A stretch of DNA of 64,000 nt from Streptomyces sp. RPA4-2 (lineage in GTDB: Bacteria > Actinomycetota > Actinomycetes > Streptomycetales > Streptomycetaceae), in the NCBI RefSeq assembly GCF_012273515.2, contig NZ_CP050975.2:1364001-1428000 (forward strand), in the 5' to 3' direction. Made by a program: the position numbers and the translations under genes. How positions within the stretch are numbered: position 1 is the stretch's first letter; the number at the start of each line of letters is the position of its first letter. The notes under the pieces are model-generated. The model searched no databases. It was given only the letters and a program-made list of their open reading frames with translations, and was not told where the DNA came from. Shown here piece by piece: positions 51,107 to 59,333 of the stretch.

Positions 51107-52462
51107 ATGGCAACCACCGCACCCGTGCATCCCGTCGACGAGGTCCCGCCCGTACGCGACCTGGCCGCCTTCGGGCTGCAGCACGTGCTCGCGATGTACG
51201 CGGGAGCCGTCGCCGTTCCGCTGATCGTGGGCGGCGCGATGAAGCTCTCGCCGGCCGATCTGGCGTATCTGATCACCGCCGACCTGTTGGTCTGCGGTAT
51301 CGCGACCCTCATCCAGTGCGTGGGATTCTGGCGCTTCGGCGTGCGGCTGCCGATCATGCAGGGGTGCACGTTCGCGGCGGTCTCACCGATGGTGCTCATC
51401 GGGACGACCGGCGGCGGACTGCCCGCGATCTACGGGTCGGTGATCGTCGCGGGCCTCGTGATCATGCTGTTGGCGCCGGTCTTCGGCCGGCTGCTGCGCT
51501 TCTTCCCGCCGCTCGTCACGGGCACCGTCATCCTGATCATCGGGGTCTCACTGCTGCCGGTGGCGGGCAACTGGGCCGCCGGCGGCGTGGGCGCCAAGGA
51601 CTTCGGCGAGCCGAAGAACCTGGCGCTCGCGGGCTTCGTGCTGGCCGTCGTCGTGGCGGTGCAGCGGTTCGCGCCGCCCTTCCTGAGCCGGATCGCGGTG
51701 CTGATCGGCATCGCGGTGGGCGTCGCGGTGGCGGTGCCTTTCGGCTTCACGGACTTCGGCGGGGTCGATGACGCCGACTGGCTGGGGATCAGCACGCCCT
51801 TCCATTTCGGCGCCCCCGCCTTCCACGCCTCCGCGATCGTCTCGATGCTGGTGGTGGCGCTGGTGACGATGACGGAGACGACCGGCGACCTCATCGCGGT
51901 GGGTGAGATGACCGATCGCAGGGTCGAGCCGCGCACGCTGGCCGACGGGCTGCGCGCCGACGGCCTCTCCACGGTCCTCGGCGGTGTCTTCAACACCTTC
52001 CCGTACACGGCGTTCGCGCAGAATGTGGGCCTGGTCGGCATGACCCGGGTACGCAGCCGCTGGGTGGTCGCCGCCGCGGGCGGCATCCTCGTGCTGCTCG
52101 GTCTGCTGCCCAAGCTGGGCGCGGTGGTCGCGGCGGTACCCGCGCCGGTGCTGGGCGGCGCGGGTCTGGTGATGTTCGGGACGGTCGCCGCGAGCGGGCT
52201 GCGCACCCTGGCCGAGGTGGACTTCAAGGGCAACGACAACCTCACCGTCGTGGCCGTATCGGTCGCCGTGGGCGTCCTGCCGGTCGGGGTGCCGACGGTC
52301 TACGAGAAGTTCCCCGACTGGTTCCAGACGGTGATGAACAGCGGGATCAGCGCCGGATGCCTGACGGCGATCGTCCTGAACCTGATCTTCAACCATCTGC
52401 CGGGCAAGCCGGCTGGGCGGGACGGCGCCGCCACTCCGGGGGCACCCGCGGTCAGCGCCTAG
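51107..52462 (+). CDS. NCS2 family nucleobase:cation symporter (uracil-xanthine permease)
   Basis: 451 residues with about 14 membrane spans. Family features are FGLQHVLAMYAGAVAVPLIVG in helix 1, PIMQGCTFAAVSPM, FPPLVTGTVILIIGVSLLPVA, TMTETTGDLIAVGEMT (substrate Glu region, ~residue 265) and FNTFPYTAFAQNVGLVGMT. Xanthine- or urate-type substrates are the most likely, as the motif TxTxExxGD is typical of that branch. ATG 51107 has GGAG upstream. It stands alone, with its own upstream region. Confidence 0.93.
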   Translation: MATTAPVHPVDEVPPVRDLAAFGLQHVLAMYAGAVAVPLIVGGAMKLSPADLAYLITADLLVCGIATLIQCVGFWRFGVRLPIMQGCTFAAVSPMVLIGTTGGGLPAIYGSVIVAGLVIMLLAPVFGRLLRFFPPLVTGTVILIIGVSLLPVAGNWAAGGVGAKDFGEPKNLALAGFVLAVVVAVQRFAPPFLSRIAVLIGIAVGVAVAVPFGFTDFGGVDDADWLGISTPFHFGAPAFHASAIVSMLVVALVTMTETTGDLIAVGEMTDRRVEPRTLADGLRADGLSTVLGGVFNTFPYTAFAQNVGLVGMTRVRSRWVVAAAGGILVLLGLLPKLGAVVAAVPAPVLGGAGLVMFGTVAASGLRTLAEVDFKGNDNLTVVAVSVAVGVLPVGVPTVYEKFPDWFQTVMNSGISAGCLTAIVLNLIFNHLPGKPAGRDGAATPGAPAVSA

Positions 52463-52507
52463 ACAGCTCCGGGGGCGCCCATGGTGACCGCCCGGGCGGA
52501 GGGGGCC

Positions 52508-52939
52508 TCAGCCGCCGTCCCGCTCCGACTCCTGGCGGGCCGCCGCCGCGAGGACGCAGCCGATGAGCCCCGGGAACAGCGTGTCGAGGTCGTCCGCGCG
52601 CAGCCCGTTCATCTTGGCCGTGCCGCGGTAGACCTGCCGGATCACCCCGCTCTCACGGAGCACCCGGAAGTGGTACGTGGTGGTGGACTTGGTGACAGGC
52701 AGGTCGAAGTGCGAACAGGACAGCTCGTCGCCGTCGGCGGCGAGCTCCCGCACGATCCGCAGCCGCATCGGATCGGACAGCGCGTGCAGCACGCCCTCCA
52801 GACGGATCTCCGCACACGCGGGGTGGGCGAGATCCCGGCTGCTGCCGGCGGGGGCGGCGGTCGTCACGGCGGCTCCAGTCCTCGGGGCGGGCTCTCGTCC
52901 GGCATCGTCTCCGGCCTGCTGGGCTCCACCGGTTCCCAT
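52508..52939 (-). CDS. ArsR-type winged-helix transcriptional repressor
   Basis: 143 residues. After an Ala/Gly-rich start, the core is LEGVLHALSDPMRLRIVRELAADGDELSCSHFDLPVTKSTTTYHFRVLRESGVIRQVYRGTAKMNGLR. The HTH helix is TKSTTTYHFRVLRESG. No metal-binding Cys pair in the recognition helix is evident apart from LSCSHF. It is divergent from an old yellow enzyme gene, and the 90-bp gap contains two TACGA-based inverted repeats. It probably represses the OYE gene and itself. Confidence 0.92.
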   Translation of the reverse strand: MGTGGAQQAGDDAGREPAPRTGAAVTTAAPAGSSRDLAHPACAEIRLEGVLHALSDPMRLRIVRELAADGDELSCSHFDLPVTKSTTTYHFRVLRESGVIRQVYRGTAKMNGLRADDLDTLFPGLIGCVLAAAARQESERDGG

Positions 52940-52941
52940 TG

Positions 52942-52994
52942 TACGAGACCTCTCGTAGTTTGACACTTCCCGTACTACGATGTTTATCGTAGTA
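52942..52994. promoter_or_regulatory. Two operators of the ArsR-type repressor
   Basis: TACGAGA/TCTCGTA around CC (52942-52957) lies 3 bp from the arsR start. TACTACGAT/ATCGTAGTA around GTTT (52973-52994) lies 36 bp before the OYE start. Both are perfect and share the TACGA core. TTGACA (52959-52965 region) on the plus strand may be a -35 between them. Confidence 0.8.
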
Positions 52995-53029
52995 ACCGCA
53001 GCCCGGTCCCGCGACGAATGGAGTCCTCC

Positions 53030-54109
53030 GTGAGCGCGCTCTTCGAGCCCATCACCCTGCGCGATCTGACCATCCCCAACCGGGTGTGGATGCCCCCGAT
53101 GTGCCAGTACTCGGCCGCGCCGGAAGGGCCTTCGACGGGCGCCGCGAACGACTGGCACTTCGCCCACTACGCCGCCCGCGCCACCGGCGGCACGGGCCTG
53201 ATCGTCGTCGAGGCCACCGCCGTCTCCCCCGAGGGCCGGATCAGCCCGTACGACCTCGGCATCTGGAACGACACGCAGGTGGAGGCGTTCCGCCGCATCA
53301 CGGGCTTCCTGCGCGGCCAGGGCACCGTGCCCGGGATCCAGCTCGCGCACGCCGGGCGCAAGGCATCGACCGACCGCACCTGGACGGGCGGCGCGCCGGT
53401 CGGTGAGGACGCGTACGGATGGCAGCCGCTGGCCCCGAGCGCGCTGGCCTTCGACGAGCGCCATCCGGTGCCGACCGAGCTCACCGTGGACCGGATACGG
53501 GAGATTGTCGGCCAGTTCGCGGACGCGGCCCGGCGCGCCCTGGACGCCGGATTCGAGGTCGTGGAGATCCACGGCGCCCACGGCTACCTCGTCAACGAGT
53601 TCCTCTCCCCGCACTCCAACCGGCGCACCGACGAGTACGGCGGCTCCTACGAGAACCGCATCCGCTTCGCCCTCGAAGTGGTCGATGCCGTCCGTGCGGT
53701 CTGGCCCGAGGACAAGCCGCTGTTCTTCCGCGTCTCCGCCACCGACTGGCTGGACGAGGGCGGCTGGGGCGCCGACGACACCGTCCGCCTCGCCGCCCGG
53801 CTCCGGGAGCACGGCGTGGATCTGCTGGACGTCTCGACGGGCGGCAACGCCTCGGGCGTACGCATCCCGGTCGGGCCCGGTTACCAGGTCCCCTTCGCCG
53901 CACGGGTGAAGGCGGAGACCGGGCTGCCCGTCGCCGCCGTCGGCCTGATCACCGACGCCGAGCAGGCCGAGAAGATCGTCGCCAACGACGAGGCCGACGC
54001 GGTGCTGCTCGGCCGCGAGCTGCTGCGCAACCCGTCGTTCGCCCGCATCTCGGGACGCGAGCTCGGCGCGGACGTCCACGTGCCCGAGCAGTACCACCGC
54101 TCGGTCTAG
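53030..54109 (+). CDS. Old yellow enzyme, NADPH:flavin oxidoreductase (YqjM-like)
   Basis: 359 residues. The TIM barrel starts LFEPITLRDLTIPNRVWMPPMCQYSA (Cys of the YqjM class). WHFAHYAARATGGTGLIVVEATAV, IQLAHAGRKAS, VEIHGAHGYLVNEFLSPHSNRRTDEYGGSYENR (His pair and FMN site), LPVAAVGLITDAEQAE and AVLLGRELLRNPSF follow. It reduces activated C=C bonds of enones. GTG 53030 is preferred over ATG 53018 because GGAG lies 6 nt before it. Probably induced by electrophiles through the divergent ArsR-type repressor. Confidence 0.94.
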   Translation: MSALFEPITLRDLTIPNRVWMPPMCQYSAAPEGPSTGAANDWHFAHYAARATGGTGLIVVEATAVSPEGRISPYDLGIWNDTQVEAFRRITGFLRGQGTVPGIQLAHAGRKASTDRTWTGGAPVGEDAYGWQPLAPSALAFDERHPVPTELTVDRIREIVGQFADAARRALDAGFEVVEIHGAHGYLVNEFLSPHSNRRTDEYGGSYENRIRFALEVVDAVRAVWPEDKPLFFRVSATDWLDEGGWGADDTVRLAARLREHGVDLLDVSTGGNASGVRIPVGPGYQVPFAARVKAETGLPVAAVGLITDAEQAEKIVANDEADAVLLGRELLRNPSFARISGRELGADVHVPEQYHRSV

Positions 54110-54119
54110 TTCCGCGGGA

Positions 54120-54300
54120 CTAGGGCGTGTTGCGAAAGTCCCGTCTGCCTCGCGACGCCTGGCACGCACTCTCGCCGCACCGGGCGAAAACCCGAGTACG
54201 TCCAGTACGCGGGCTTCCGCCCGGCCCACCGAGAGCACGCACCAGACGCCGCGAGGCCCGCCCTCCGGGCGGACGACGGGACTTTCGCAACACGCCCTAG
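54120..54300. mobile_element. MITE-like element, 181 bp, with perfect 26-bp terminal inverted repeats
   Basis: The left end begins CTAGGGCGTGTTGCGAAAGT and the right end (54275-54300) is its exact complement over 26 bp. The interior continues as an imperfect inverted repeat to the centre (CCCGAGTACGTCC/AGTACGCGGG region), so the whole element can fold into one long hairpin. It has no gene. CTAG at both outer ends may contain a TA target duplication. Such elements are common in Streptomyces. It may double as a terminator for the OYE and alpha/beta-hydrolase genes. Confidence 0.85.
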
Positions 54301-54348
54301 GTCGCCGTCGTCTCCGCCCTCCCCGGGGAGACCGGCCTCCTGATCCGG

Positions 54349-55362
54349 TCACTGCCCCAGCAGTCGGCGCAGCCACCGCAGGCGGGCCGCCTTGGTGTCC
54401 TGGGAGAGGGCGGCCTGCGGCGCCATCTGGTCGTATCCGTGGAAGCCGCCCGGCCAGACGTGCAGTTCGGCGCGGCCGCCCGCCTGCCACATCCGGGTCG
54501 CGTACGCGACGGCCTCGTCACGGAAGGTCTCGGCCGAACCGACGTCGATGAACGCCGGGGGCAGTCCGGTGAGGTCCTCGGCGCGCGCGGGGGCGGCGTA
54601 GGGGGAGACGTCCGGGCCGCCGCGCGCGTCGCCGAGGAGGGCCGTCCATCCGGTGTTGTTCGCCGTGCGGTCCCACACGCCCAGACCGGCCATCTGGTGG
54701 CTGGACGGAGTGTCGTTGCGGTCGTCGAGCATCGGGCAGAGCAGTACCTGCCCCAGCAGCGCGGGGCCGCCGCGGTCCCGGGCGAGCAGGGCGACGGCCG
54801 CGGTCAGGCCGCCTCCGGCGCTGCCGCCGGCGACGATGATCCGGTCTGGGTCGAATCCCAGTTCCGCGGCGTGCTCGGCTGTCCACACCAGTCCCGCGTA
54901 GCAGTCCTCGACCGGCGCCGGGTGCGGGTTCTCGGGAGCGAGGCGGTACTCCACGGACACCACCCCCGCACCCAGTTCCCGTGCCCAGTCGAGGATCTCC
55001 GGGACCCCGGAGCGGCTGTCACCGACCACCATCCCGCCGCCGTGCGTGTGGTAGATGACCGGCGTCGCGGCATCGGTCCCCGTGGGCCTGCAGACGAGCA
55101 GGGAGACGTCGGGGGCGCCCCGCGGCCCGGGAACCGTGCGGTCCTCGACCTCGAAGGCCCCGTCCCCGCCCAGGTCCGGCTCCGCTCCCTCGAACGCCGC
55201 CATGCTCTCGCGCAGCGCCGGGATCATCTCGGGGTGCAGGGCGGGCGGCATCTCCTCGGCGATGGTTTCGAGGGCGGCGGCGAGTTCCGGGTCGAACGGC
55301 GGGGGCGGCCCCACCCGGAAGCGCTCGTTCCCGGCGGAGGGTGCGGAAGGTACGGCGGTCAT
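54349..55362 (-). CDS. Alpha/beta hydrolase, HSL-type esterase
   Basis: 337 residues. The oxyanion-hole motif is YHTHGGGMVVGD (H-G-G-G), the nucleophile elbow VAGGSAGGGL (G-x-S-x-G), and the Asp and His of the triad are near DVGSAETFRDEA and WPGGFHGYDQ. This places it in the hormone-sensitive-lipase esterase family. ATG 55362 follows GGGAGA. It is divergent from the carboxymuconolactone decarboxylase gene. A role in opening lactones or esters alongside its neighbours is possible but not shown. Confidence 0.93.
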   Translation of the reverse strand: MTAVPSAPSAGNERFRVGPPPPFDPELAAALETIAEEMPPALHPEMIPALRESMAAFEGAEPDLGGDGAFEVEDRTVPGPRGAPDVSLLVCRPTGTDAATPVIYHTHGGGMVVGDSRSGVPEILDWARELGAGVVSVEYRLAPENPHPAPVEDCYAGLVWTAEHAAELGFDPDRIIVAGGSAGGGLTAAVALLARDRGGPALLGQVLLCPMLDDRNDTPSSHQMAGLGVWDRTANNTGWTALLGDARGGPDVSPYAAPARAEDLTGLPPAFIDVGSAETFRDEAVAYATRMWQAGGRAELHVWPGGFHGYDQMAPQAALSQDTKAARLRWLRRLLGQ

Positions 55363-55588
55363 CGGTTCTCCCTGCGTCACGGTCACGCCCCTGTGGCCAC
55401 TGTCGTCATCGTGCCCTGGGCCGGCGGTTCGGCGGGAGCGCCATACGGCGGAGAACTCCCGCCGAACGGCGGGGCGCTCCACGGAACACGACGACGGTGT
55501 CCGCGTCCCTGGGCATGGCTGGTCGGTGGTGCCGGAGATCAGTGATGCGCGGCCGGCGGGGGTCGAGATCCAGGTCACCCCGGCGCCC

Positions 55589-55616
55589 TGTCACACATCA
55601 CCCCGCCACCCCGGTC
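55589..55616 (+). promoter_or_regulatory. ECF41-type promoter upstream of the carboxymuconolactone decarboxylase gene
   Basis: TGTCACA (55589-55595) and CGGTC (GGTC at 55613-55616, 17-bp spacer) lie 73 bp (motif start to start codon) upstream of GTG 55662. TGTCACA is the -35 element reported for ECF41 sigma factors. The same pair recurs at three other sites near the ECF41 gene. Confidence 0.72.
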
Positions 55617-55661
55617 ATACGTGTGTACCCACAACCCGTCGTCAATCGTCAGGAGATCACC

Positions 55662-56135
55662 GTGGAATCGCGTCTCAACTACTTCGGCCACCCCCTCGCC
55701 GGAAAGGTGCTGAAGCACATCAACACGGCCGGCAAGGTGGCTTCGGACACGACGCTGCCGCACGCGGTCCAGGAACTCGTGAAGATCCGCGCGAGCCAGA
55801 TCAACGGCTGCGGCTTCTGCACCGACATGCACACCAAGGACGCCGTGGCGGCGGGCGAGACCGCGCAGCGGCTCCACCTGGTCGCTGCCTGGCGTGAGGC
55901 CACGGTCTTCACCGACGCCGAGCGCGCCGCGCTGGAACTGGCCGAGCAGGGCACCCGCATCGCCGACGCCGCCGGCGGTGTGACCGACGAGGCATGGGCC
56001 GCCGCGGTCAAGCACTACGACGAGGAGCAGCTCGTCGCGCTGATCTCCCTCATCGCCATCATCAACGCCTACAACCGCATCAACGTCATCAACCAGCAGC
56101 CCGCCGGGAGCTACCAGCCCGGCCAGTTCGGCTGA
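55662..56135 (+). CDS. Carboxymuconolactone decarboxylase family (AhpD-like) protein
   Basis: 157 residues, all-helical. The active-site motif is NGCGFCTDMHTKDAVAAG (C-G-F-C...H), which makes it an alkylhydroperoxidase-type, thiol-redox-active member. LVAAWREATVFTDAERAALELAE and IIAIINAYNRINVI complete the fold. GTG 55662 follows AGGAG. This family is a hallmark neighbour of ECF41 sigma factors, and an ECF41-type promoter lies upstream. Confidence 0.94.
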   Translation: MESRLNYFGHPLAGKVLKHINTAGKVASDTTLPHAVQELVKIRASQINGCGFCTDMHTKDAVAAGETAQRLHLVAAWREATVFTDAERAALELAEQGTRIADAAGGVTDEAWAAAVKHYDEEQLVALISLIAIINAYNRINVINQQPAGSYQPGQFG

Positions 56136-56347
56136 TCGACGCCCGTCCGCCGGACACGACCGGTCCGTCTCCGCGCCGCCCCGACCCACGGCGGGGAGAC
56201 GGACCACCGGCGTTGAGCGTCACCCGGCCGGGCGACCGAATTCGCCGCGATGACGACGTCCGGCGCGAACACGCCTTCTCACTCGACGGCACACGCGTCT
56301 TCGGACACTCGCTCGCCTTCCCTACGCACATCGAAAAGGGGAAAACC

Positions 56348-57112
56348 ATGCCCAGTTCAACGACCCCGAGTTTCACGGACCGGGTCGCCATCGTGACAGG
56401 AGCGGGGTCGGGCATCGGCCGCGCCACCGCGATCGCCCTCGCCGAGGCAGGGGCACACGTCCTCGGTGTGGGACGCCGGAAGGACGCCCTGGAGGAGACG
56501 GCTCTCGCCCACTCCGGCATCGCGGTCCTGCCGCTCGACATCCGCGAGGAGAACGCCGCCGACAGGGTGGTGGCCACCGCGGTGGAGCGGTGGGGCCGGA
56601 TCGACGTGCTGGTGAACAACGCCGGCGCCACGGCCGTGATGCCGCTCGCGGAGAGTGACCGGTCGGTCATCACCAGCCTGTTCGACCTCAACGTGACAGC
56701 GCCGAGCATGCTCGCCCACGCCGCCCTGCCGCACCTGCGGGACTCCTCCGGTTCCATCGTCAACGTCTCCAGCACCTACGGGCACCGCCCCCTGGCCGGC
56801 GGCGCCCATTACGCCGCCACCAAGAGCGCCCTCGAGCAACTGACCCGGAGCTGGGCCCTGGAGCTCGCGTCCGACGGCGTACGGGTGAACGCCATCGCCC
56901 CCGGACCCACCAAGACTGACGTCCTGGTCGCGGCGGGCCTCGCGCAGGACACCATCGACGAGCTGCGCGCCTACGAACGCGACCGCATCCCGACCGGCCG
57001 TCTCGGAGACGCGGAGGACGTCGCGGGCTGGATCCTGCGCGTCGCCGATCCCACGAGCACGCACCTGACCGGCCAAGTGCTGACGATCGACGGGGGACTT
57101 GAGCTCGTCTGA
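56348..57112 (+). CDS. SDR family oxidoreductase
   Basis: 254 residues, classical type. TGAGSGIGRATAIALAEAGA binds NAD(P), NNAGATAVMPLAE follows, catalytic Ser is in GSIVNVSSTYGHRP and Tyr-Lys in YAATKSALEQLTRSWALEL. The C-terminus is TGQVLTIDGGLELV. ATG 56348 follows AAAAGGGGAAAA. It is codirectional with the carboxymuconolactone decarboxylase gene 212 bp upstream. No TGTCACA motif was seen in front of it, so it may depend on read-through or another promoter. Confidence 0.93.
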   Translation: MPSSTTPSFTDRVAIVTGAGSGIGRATAIALAEAGAHVLGVGRRKDALEETALAHSGIAVLPLDIREENAADRVVATAVERWGRIDVLVNNAGATAVMPLAESDRSVITSLFDLNVTAPSMLAHAALPHLRDSSGSIVNVSSTYGHRPLAGGAHYAATKSALEQLTRSWALELASDGVRVNAIAPGPTKTDVLVAAGLAQDTIDELRAYERDRIPTGRLGDAEDVAGWILRVADPTSTHLTGQVLTIDGGLELV

Positions 57113-57121
57113 CCACCGGCC

Positions 57122-57169
57122 GGCCCGGCCTCGGACCAGCTGGCGAGCTGTGCGGTCCGAGGCCGGGCC
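57122..57169. terminator. Bidirectional terminator between two convergent SDR genes
   Basis: A perfect 16-bp stem (GGCCCGGCCTCGGACC and its complement) encloses a 16-nt loop. It is located between stop codons at 57112 and 57194. Confidence 0.88.
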
Positions 57170-57193
57170 TGTGGTGCGGGAGGGTGACCGGTC

Positions 57194-57931
57194 TCAGCGG
57201 GTCTGGTCGGTGGGCCGGATCAGGATCTCGTTGACGGCGACGTGCTCGGGCTGGGAGAGCGCGTACAGAACGGCGCCGGCGATGTCCTCGGCCTGGAGCG
57301 TCCGCATGGACTCGGCCATGGTCTTCGCCATGGCCTGGATGGCCGGGTCGGTGATGTGGGTGGTCAGCTCGGTGGCCACGAAACCTGGTTCCACGACGAC
57401 GACCCGCACGCCCTGCTCGGTGACCTCCTGGCGCAACGCCTCGGAGAAGGCGGTGACACCGAACTTGGTGGCCGCGTACACACCGCTCGCGGCCGATGAC
57501 ACGCGCCCCGACGTCGAGGAGATCTGCACCACCGCCCCCTTGCTCAGGAGCAGGTGCGGCAGGGCGGAGTGGACCGCGTACATCGATCCGAGCAGGTTGG
57601 TCTCGACCATGCGCGTCCACTCCGTGGTGTCCGCGCCCAGGATCTGCCCGCTGAGCATCACGCCCGCGTTGTTCACCAGCACGTCGAGGGTTCCGAAGCG
57701 CTCGACGGTCGCCTCGACGGCGTCGCGCACCGACTGCGGGTCGGTGACGTCCAGTTCGAGGGCCAGCACCTCGCCGGGGGCGTCCTCGGCGAGCGACCGC
57801 ACCCGGTCGGCCCGCCGGGCGCCGGCCGCGACCCGGGCTCCCGCCTTCGACAGGGCGATCGCGATGGCCCGTCCGATGCCCGAGGACGCACCGGTGACGA
57901 GGACGACTCTGCCTTCCAGGGTGTTGCTCAC
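57194..57931 (-). CDS. SDR family oxidoreductase
   Basis: 245 residues. TGASSGIGRAIAIALSKAGA, NNAGVMLSGQI, VVQISSTSGRVSS (Ser) and YAATKFGVTAFSEALRQE (Tyr-Lys) give the classical SDR active site, and VVEPGFVATELTTHI follows. GTG 57931 is preferred because GGAG lies 6 nt upstream; the longer TTG start would include that site. It is divergent from a TetR gene. GGTCATGTTGA repeats in the gap suggest TetR repression. Confidence 0.92.
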   Translation of the reverse strand: MSNTLEGRVVLVTGASSGIGRAIAIALSKAGARVAAGARRADRVRSLAEDAPGEVLALELDVTDPQSVRDAVEATVERFGTLDVLVNNAGVMLSGQILGADTTEWTRMVETNLLGSMYAVHSALPHLLLSKGAVVQISSTSGRVSSAASGVYAATKFGVTAFSEALRQEVTEQGVRVVVVEPGFVATELTTHITDPAIQAMAKTMAESMRTLQAEDIAGAVLYALSQPEHVAVNEILIRPTDQTR

Positions 57932-58024
57932 AAGGATCTCCAAGAAGTTCGTGGTTCGAAGTACCGGACCCGGCGGGGGCCCTCAGGGCAGCCGGAAACA
58001 GGCGGTACCAGAAGGTGACCGCTG

Positions 58025-58070
58025 GGTCATGTTGACCGTAGCAGCTAATATGACCCTGCGGTCATGTTGA
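58025..58070. promoter_or_regulatory. Repeated operator half-sites between SDR and TetR genes
   Basis: GGTCATGTTGA occurs at 58025-58035 and 58060-58070 (35-bp period). A TATGACC half-site in inverted orientation at 58049-58055 pairs with either copy. They cover the likely promoters of the divergent genes. Confidence 0.6.
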
Positions 58071-58100
58071 TGGTAGGCTTCTCCTCGTGAGGAGGCACAC

Positions 58101-58724
58101 ATGACCGAGACGACGGCCGTCACCGGCCAGCGGGCGGACATGGTGCGCAATCGACGCCTGCTGCTGGAGGCCGCGACGGCGGCGTTCGCGGAGCGCGGGG
58201 TCGAGGTGTCGATCGGCGAGATCGCCCAACGCGCCGGCCTCGCCAAGGGCACGGTGTTCCGGCACTTCGCGTCCAAGGAGGAACTGCTCGCGGCGATCAC
58301 GCTCCAGTTGCTCGACCAGCTCGTCCGCGCGGCAAAACGGCTGCTGGCGGCCGACGACGCGGAAGCGGCGCTACGGGAGTTCATGACCGACGGGGTCGAA
58401 CTGCTCGCCGCCGACCGTGCGTTCTGCGAAGTGATCGGACGCCCCTCGCTCCAGCATTCCGGGGTGCGGGACACGATCGGCGTTCTCTGTGAGGCGGCCG
58501 AGGCACTCACCGCCAGGGCGCGCGAACAGGGCACCATCCGCGGCGATGTCACGGGAACGGACATCGTGCTGCTCCTCGGTGGCATCCACCAGACCGCGGC
58601 GCCGCTGCTGGCCACGCAGCCGCAGGTGTGGCGCCGCTACCTCGCGCTGGCTCTCGACGGCCTGCGCGCCGCCGACGCCGGCACGCTGCCACACCCGCCG
58701 CCCGGCCGCCCGCACCTCACCTGA
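58101..58724 (+). CDS. TetR family transcriptional regulator
   Basis: 207 residues. The HTH is VSIGEIAQRAGLAKGTVFRHFASKEELLAAI (~38-68). The ligand domain contains RAFCEVIGRPSLQHSGVRDTIGVLCEAAEALTARAREQGTIR. GAGGAGG precedes ATG 58101. It probably represses the divergent SDR gene and itself. It lies directly upstream of the cupin gene, which has its own ECF41-type promoter. Confidence 0.93.
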   Translation: MTETTAVTGQRADMVRNRRLLLEAATAAFAERGVEVSIGEIAQRAGLAKGTVFRHFASKEELLAAITLQLLDQLVRAAKRLLAADDAEAALREFMTDGVELLAADRAFCEVIGRPSLQHSGVRDTIGVLCEAAEALTARAREQGTIRGDVTGTDIVLLLGGIHQTAAPLLATQPQVWRRYLALALDGLRAADAGTLPHPPPGRPHLT

Positions 58725-58737
58725 CCCCCACCGCACT

Positions 58738-58764
58738 TGTCACACACTCCGGTGGTGTCCGGTC
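58738..58764 (+). promoter_or_regulatory. ECF41-type promoter upstream of the cupin gene
   Basis: TGTCACA (58738-58744), a 16-bp spacer, then GGTC (58761-58764). It is 73 bp from motif start to ATG 58811, the same distance as at the carboxymuconolactone decarboxylase gene. Confidence 0.72.
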
Positions 58765-58810
58765 TCTTCTGTGGACGGAGCGCAACCAACGTGGGAAAGG
58801 GATGGTCGGC

Positions 58811-59299
58811 ATGTCGTACCCGAAGCAGGTGTACCTGGGCGATGACGGCGAGATCAACGCGGACTTCCGGCCGGCGAAGACTCCACCGGACGTCGGCACG
58901 GCCGGCGCTGACGCCATCCACTACCTGGCGACCACGACCACCACGCACGGCGAATTCGGGCTCTACCGAGTCGAGATGCGCCCGCACGCGGGTGGACCCA
59001 GGACCCACTTCCACAAGACCATCTCGGAGTCCTTCTTCATCCTCAACGGCACGGTCCGTCTGTTCGACGGCGGGCAGTGGATCGACGCCCGGCAGGGTGA
59101 CTTCCTCCATGTGCCGCAGGGCGGACTGCACGCGTTCCGCAACGACTCCGACTCACCGGCCGACATGCTTCTGCTCTTCACTCCCGGAGCACCGCGTGAG
59201 GAGTACTTCGAGAAGCTCTCGCAGCTGGCGGACGCGACGGACGAGGAGCGCGCCGAGTTCCTCCTCAAGCACGACTCGTACTTCGTGGAGCAGTCGTAG
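58811..59299 (+). CDS. Cupin domain protein
   Basis: 162 residues. The two cupin motifs are HAGGPRTHFHKTISESFFILNGTVRLFDGG (His-x-His...Glu) and DFLHVPQGGLHAFRN (G-x2-H region), so a metal site is likely. The C-terminal helix is REEYFEKLSQLADATDEERAEFLLKHDSYFV. ATG 58811 is preferred over 58802 for ribosome-site spacing (GGGAAAGGG). It is probably transcribed by the ECF41 sigma factor. The substrate is unknown. Confidence 0.9.
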   Translation: MSYPKQVYLGDDGEINADFRPAKTPPDVGTAGADAIHYLATTTTTHGEFGLYRVEMRPHAGGPRTHFHKTISESFFILNGTVRLFDGGQWIDARQGDFLHVPQGGLHAFRNDSDSPADMLLLFTPGAPREEYFEKLSQLADATDEERAEFLLKHDSYFVEQS

Positions 59300-59333
59300 G
59301 AGCACTCCCCCGGCCGTCTCCGCTCCGCCCGGA

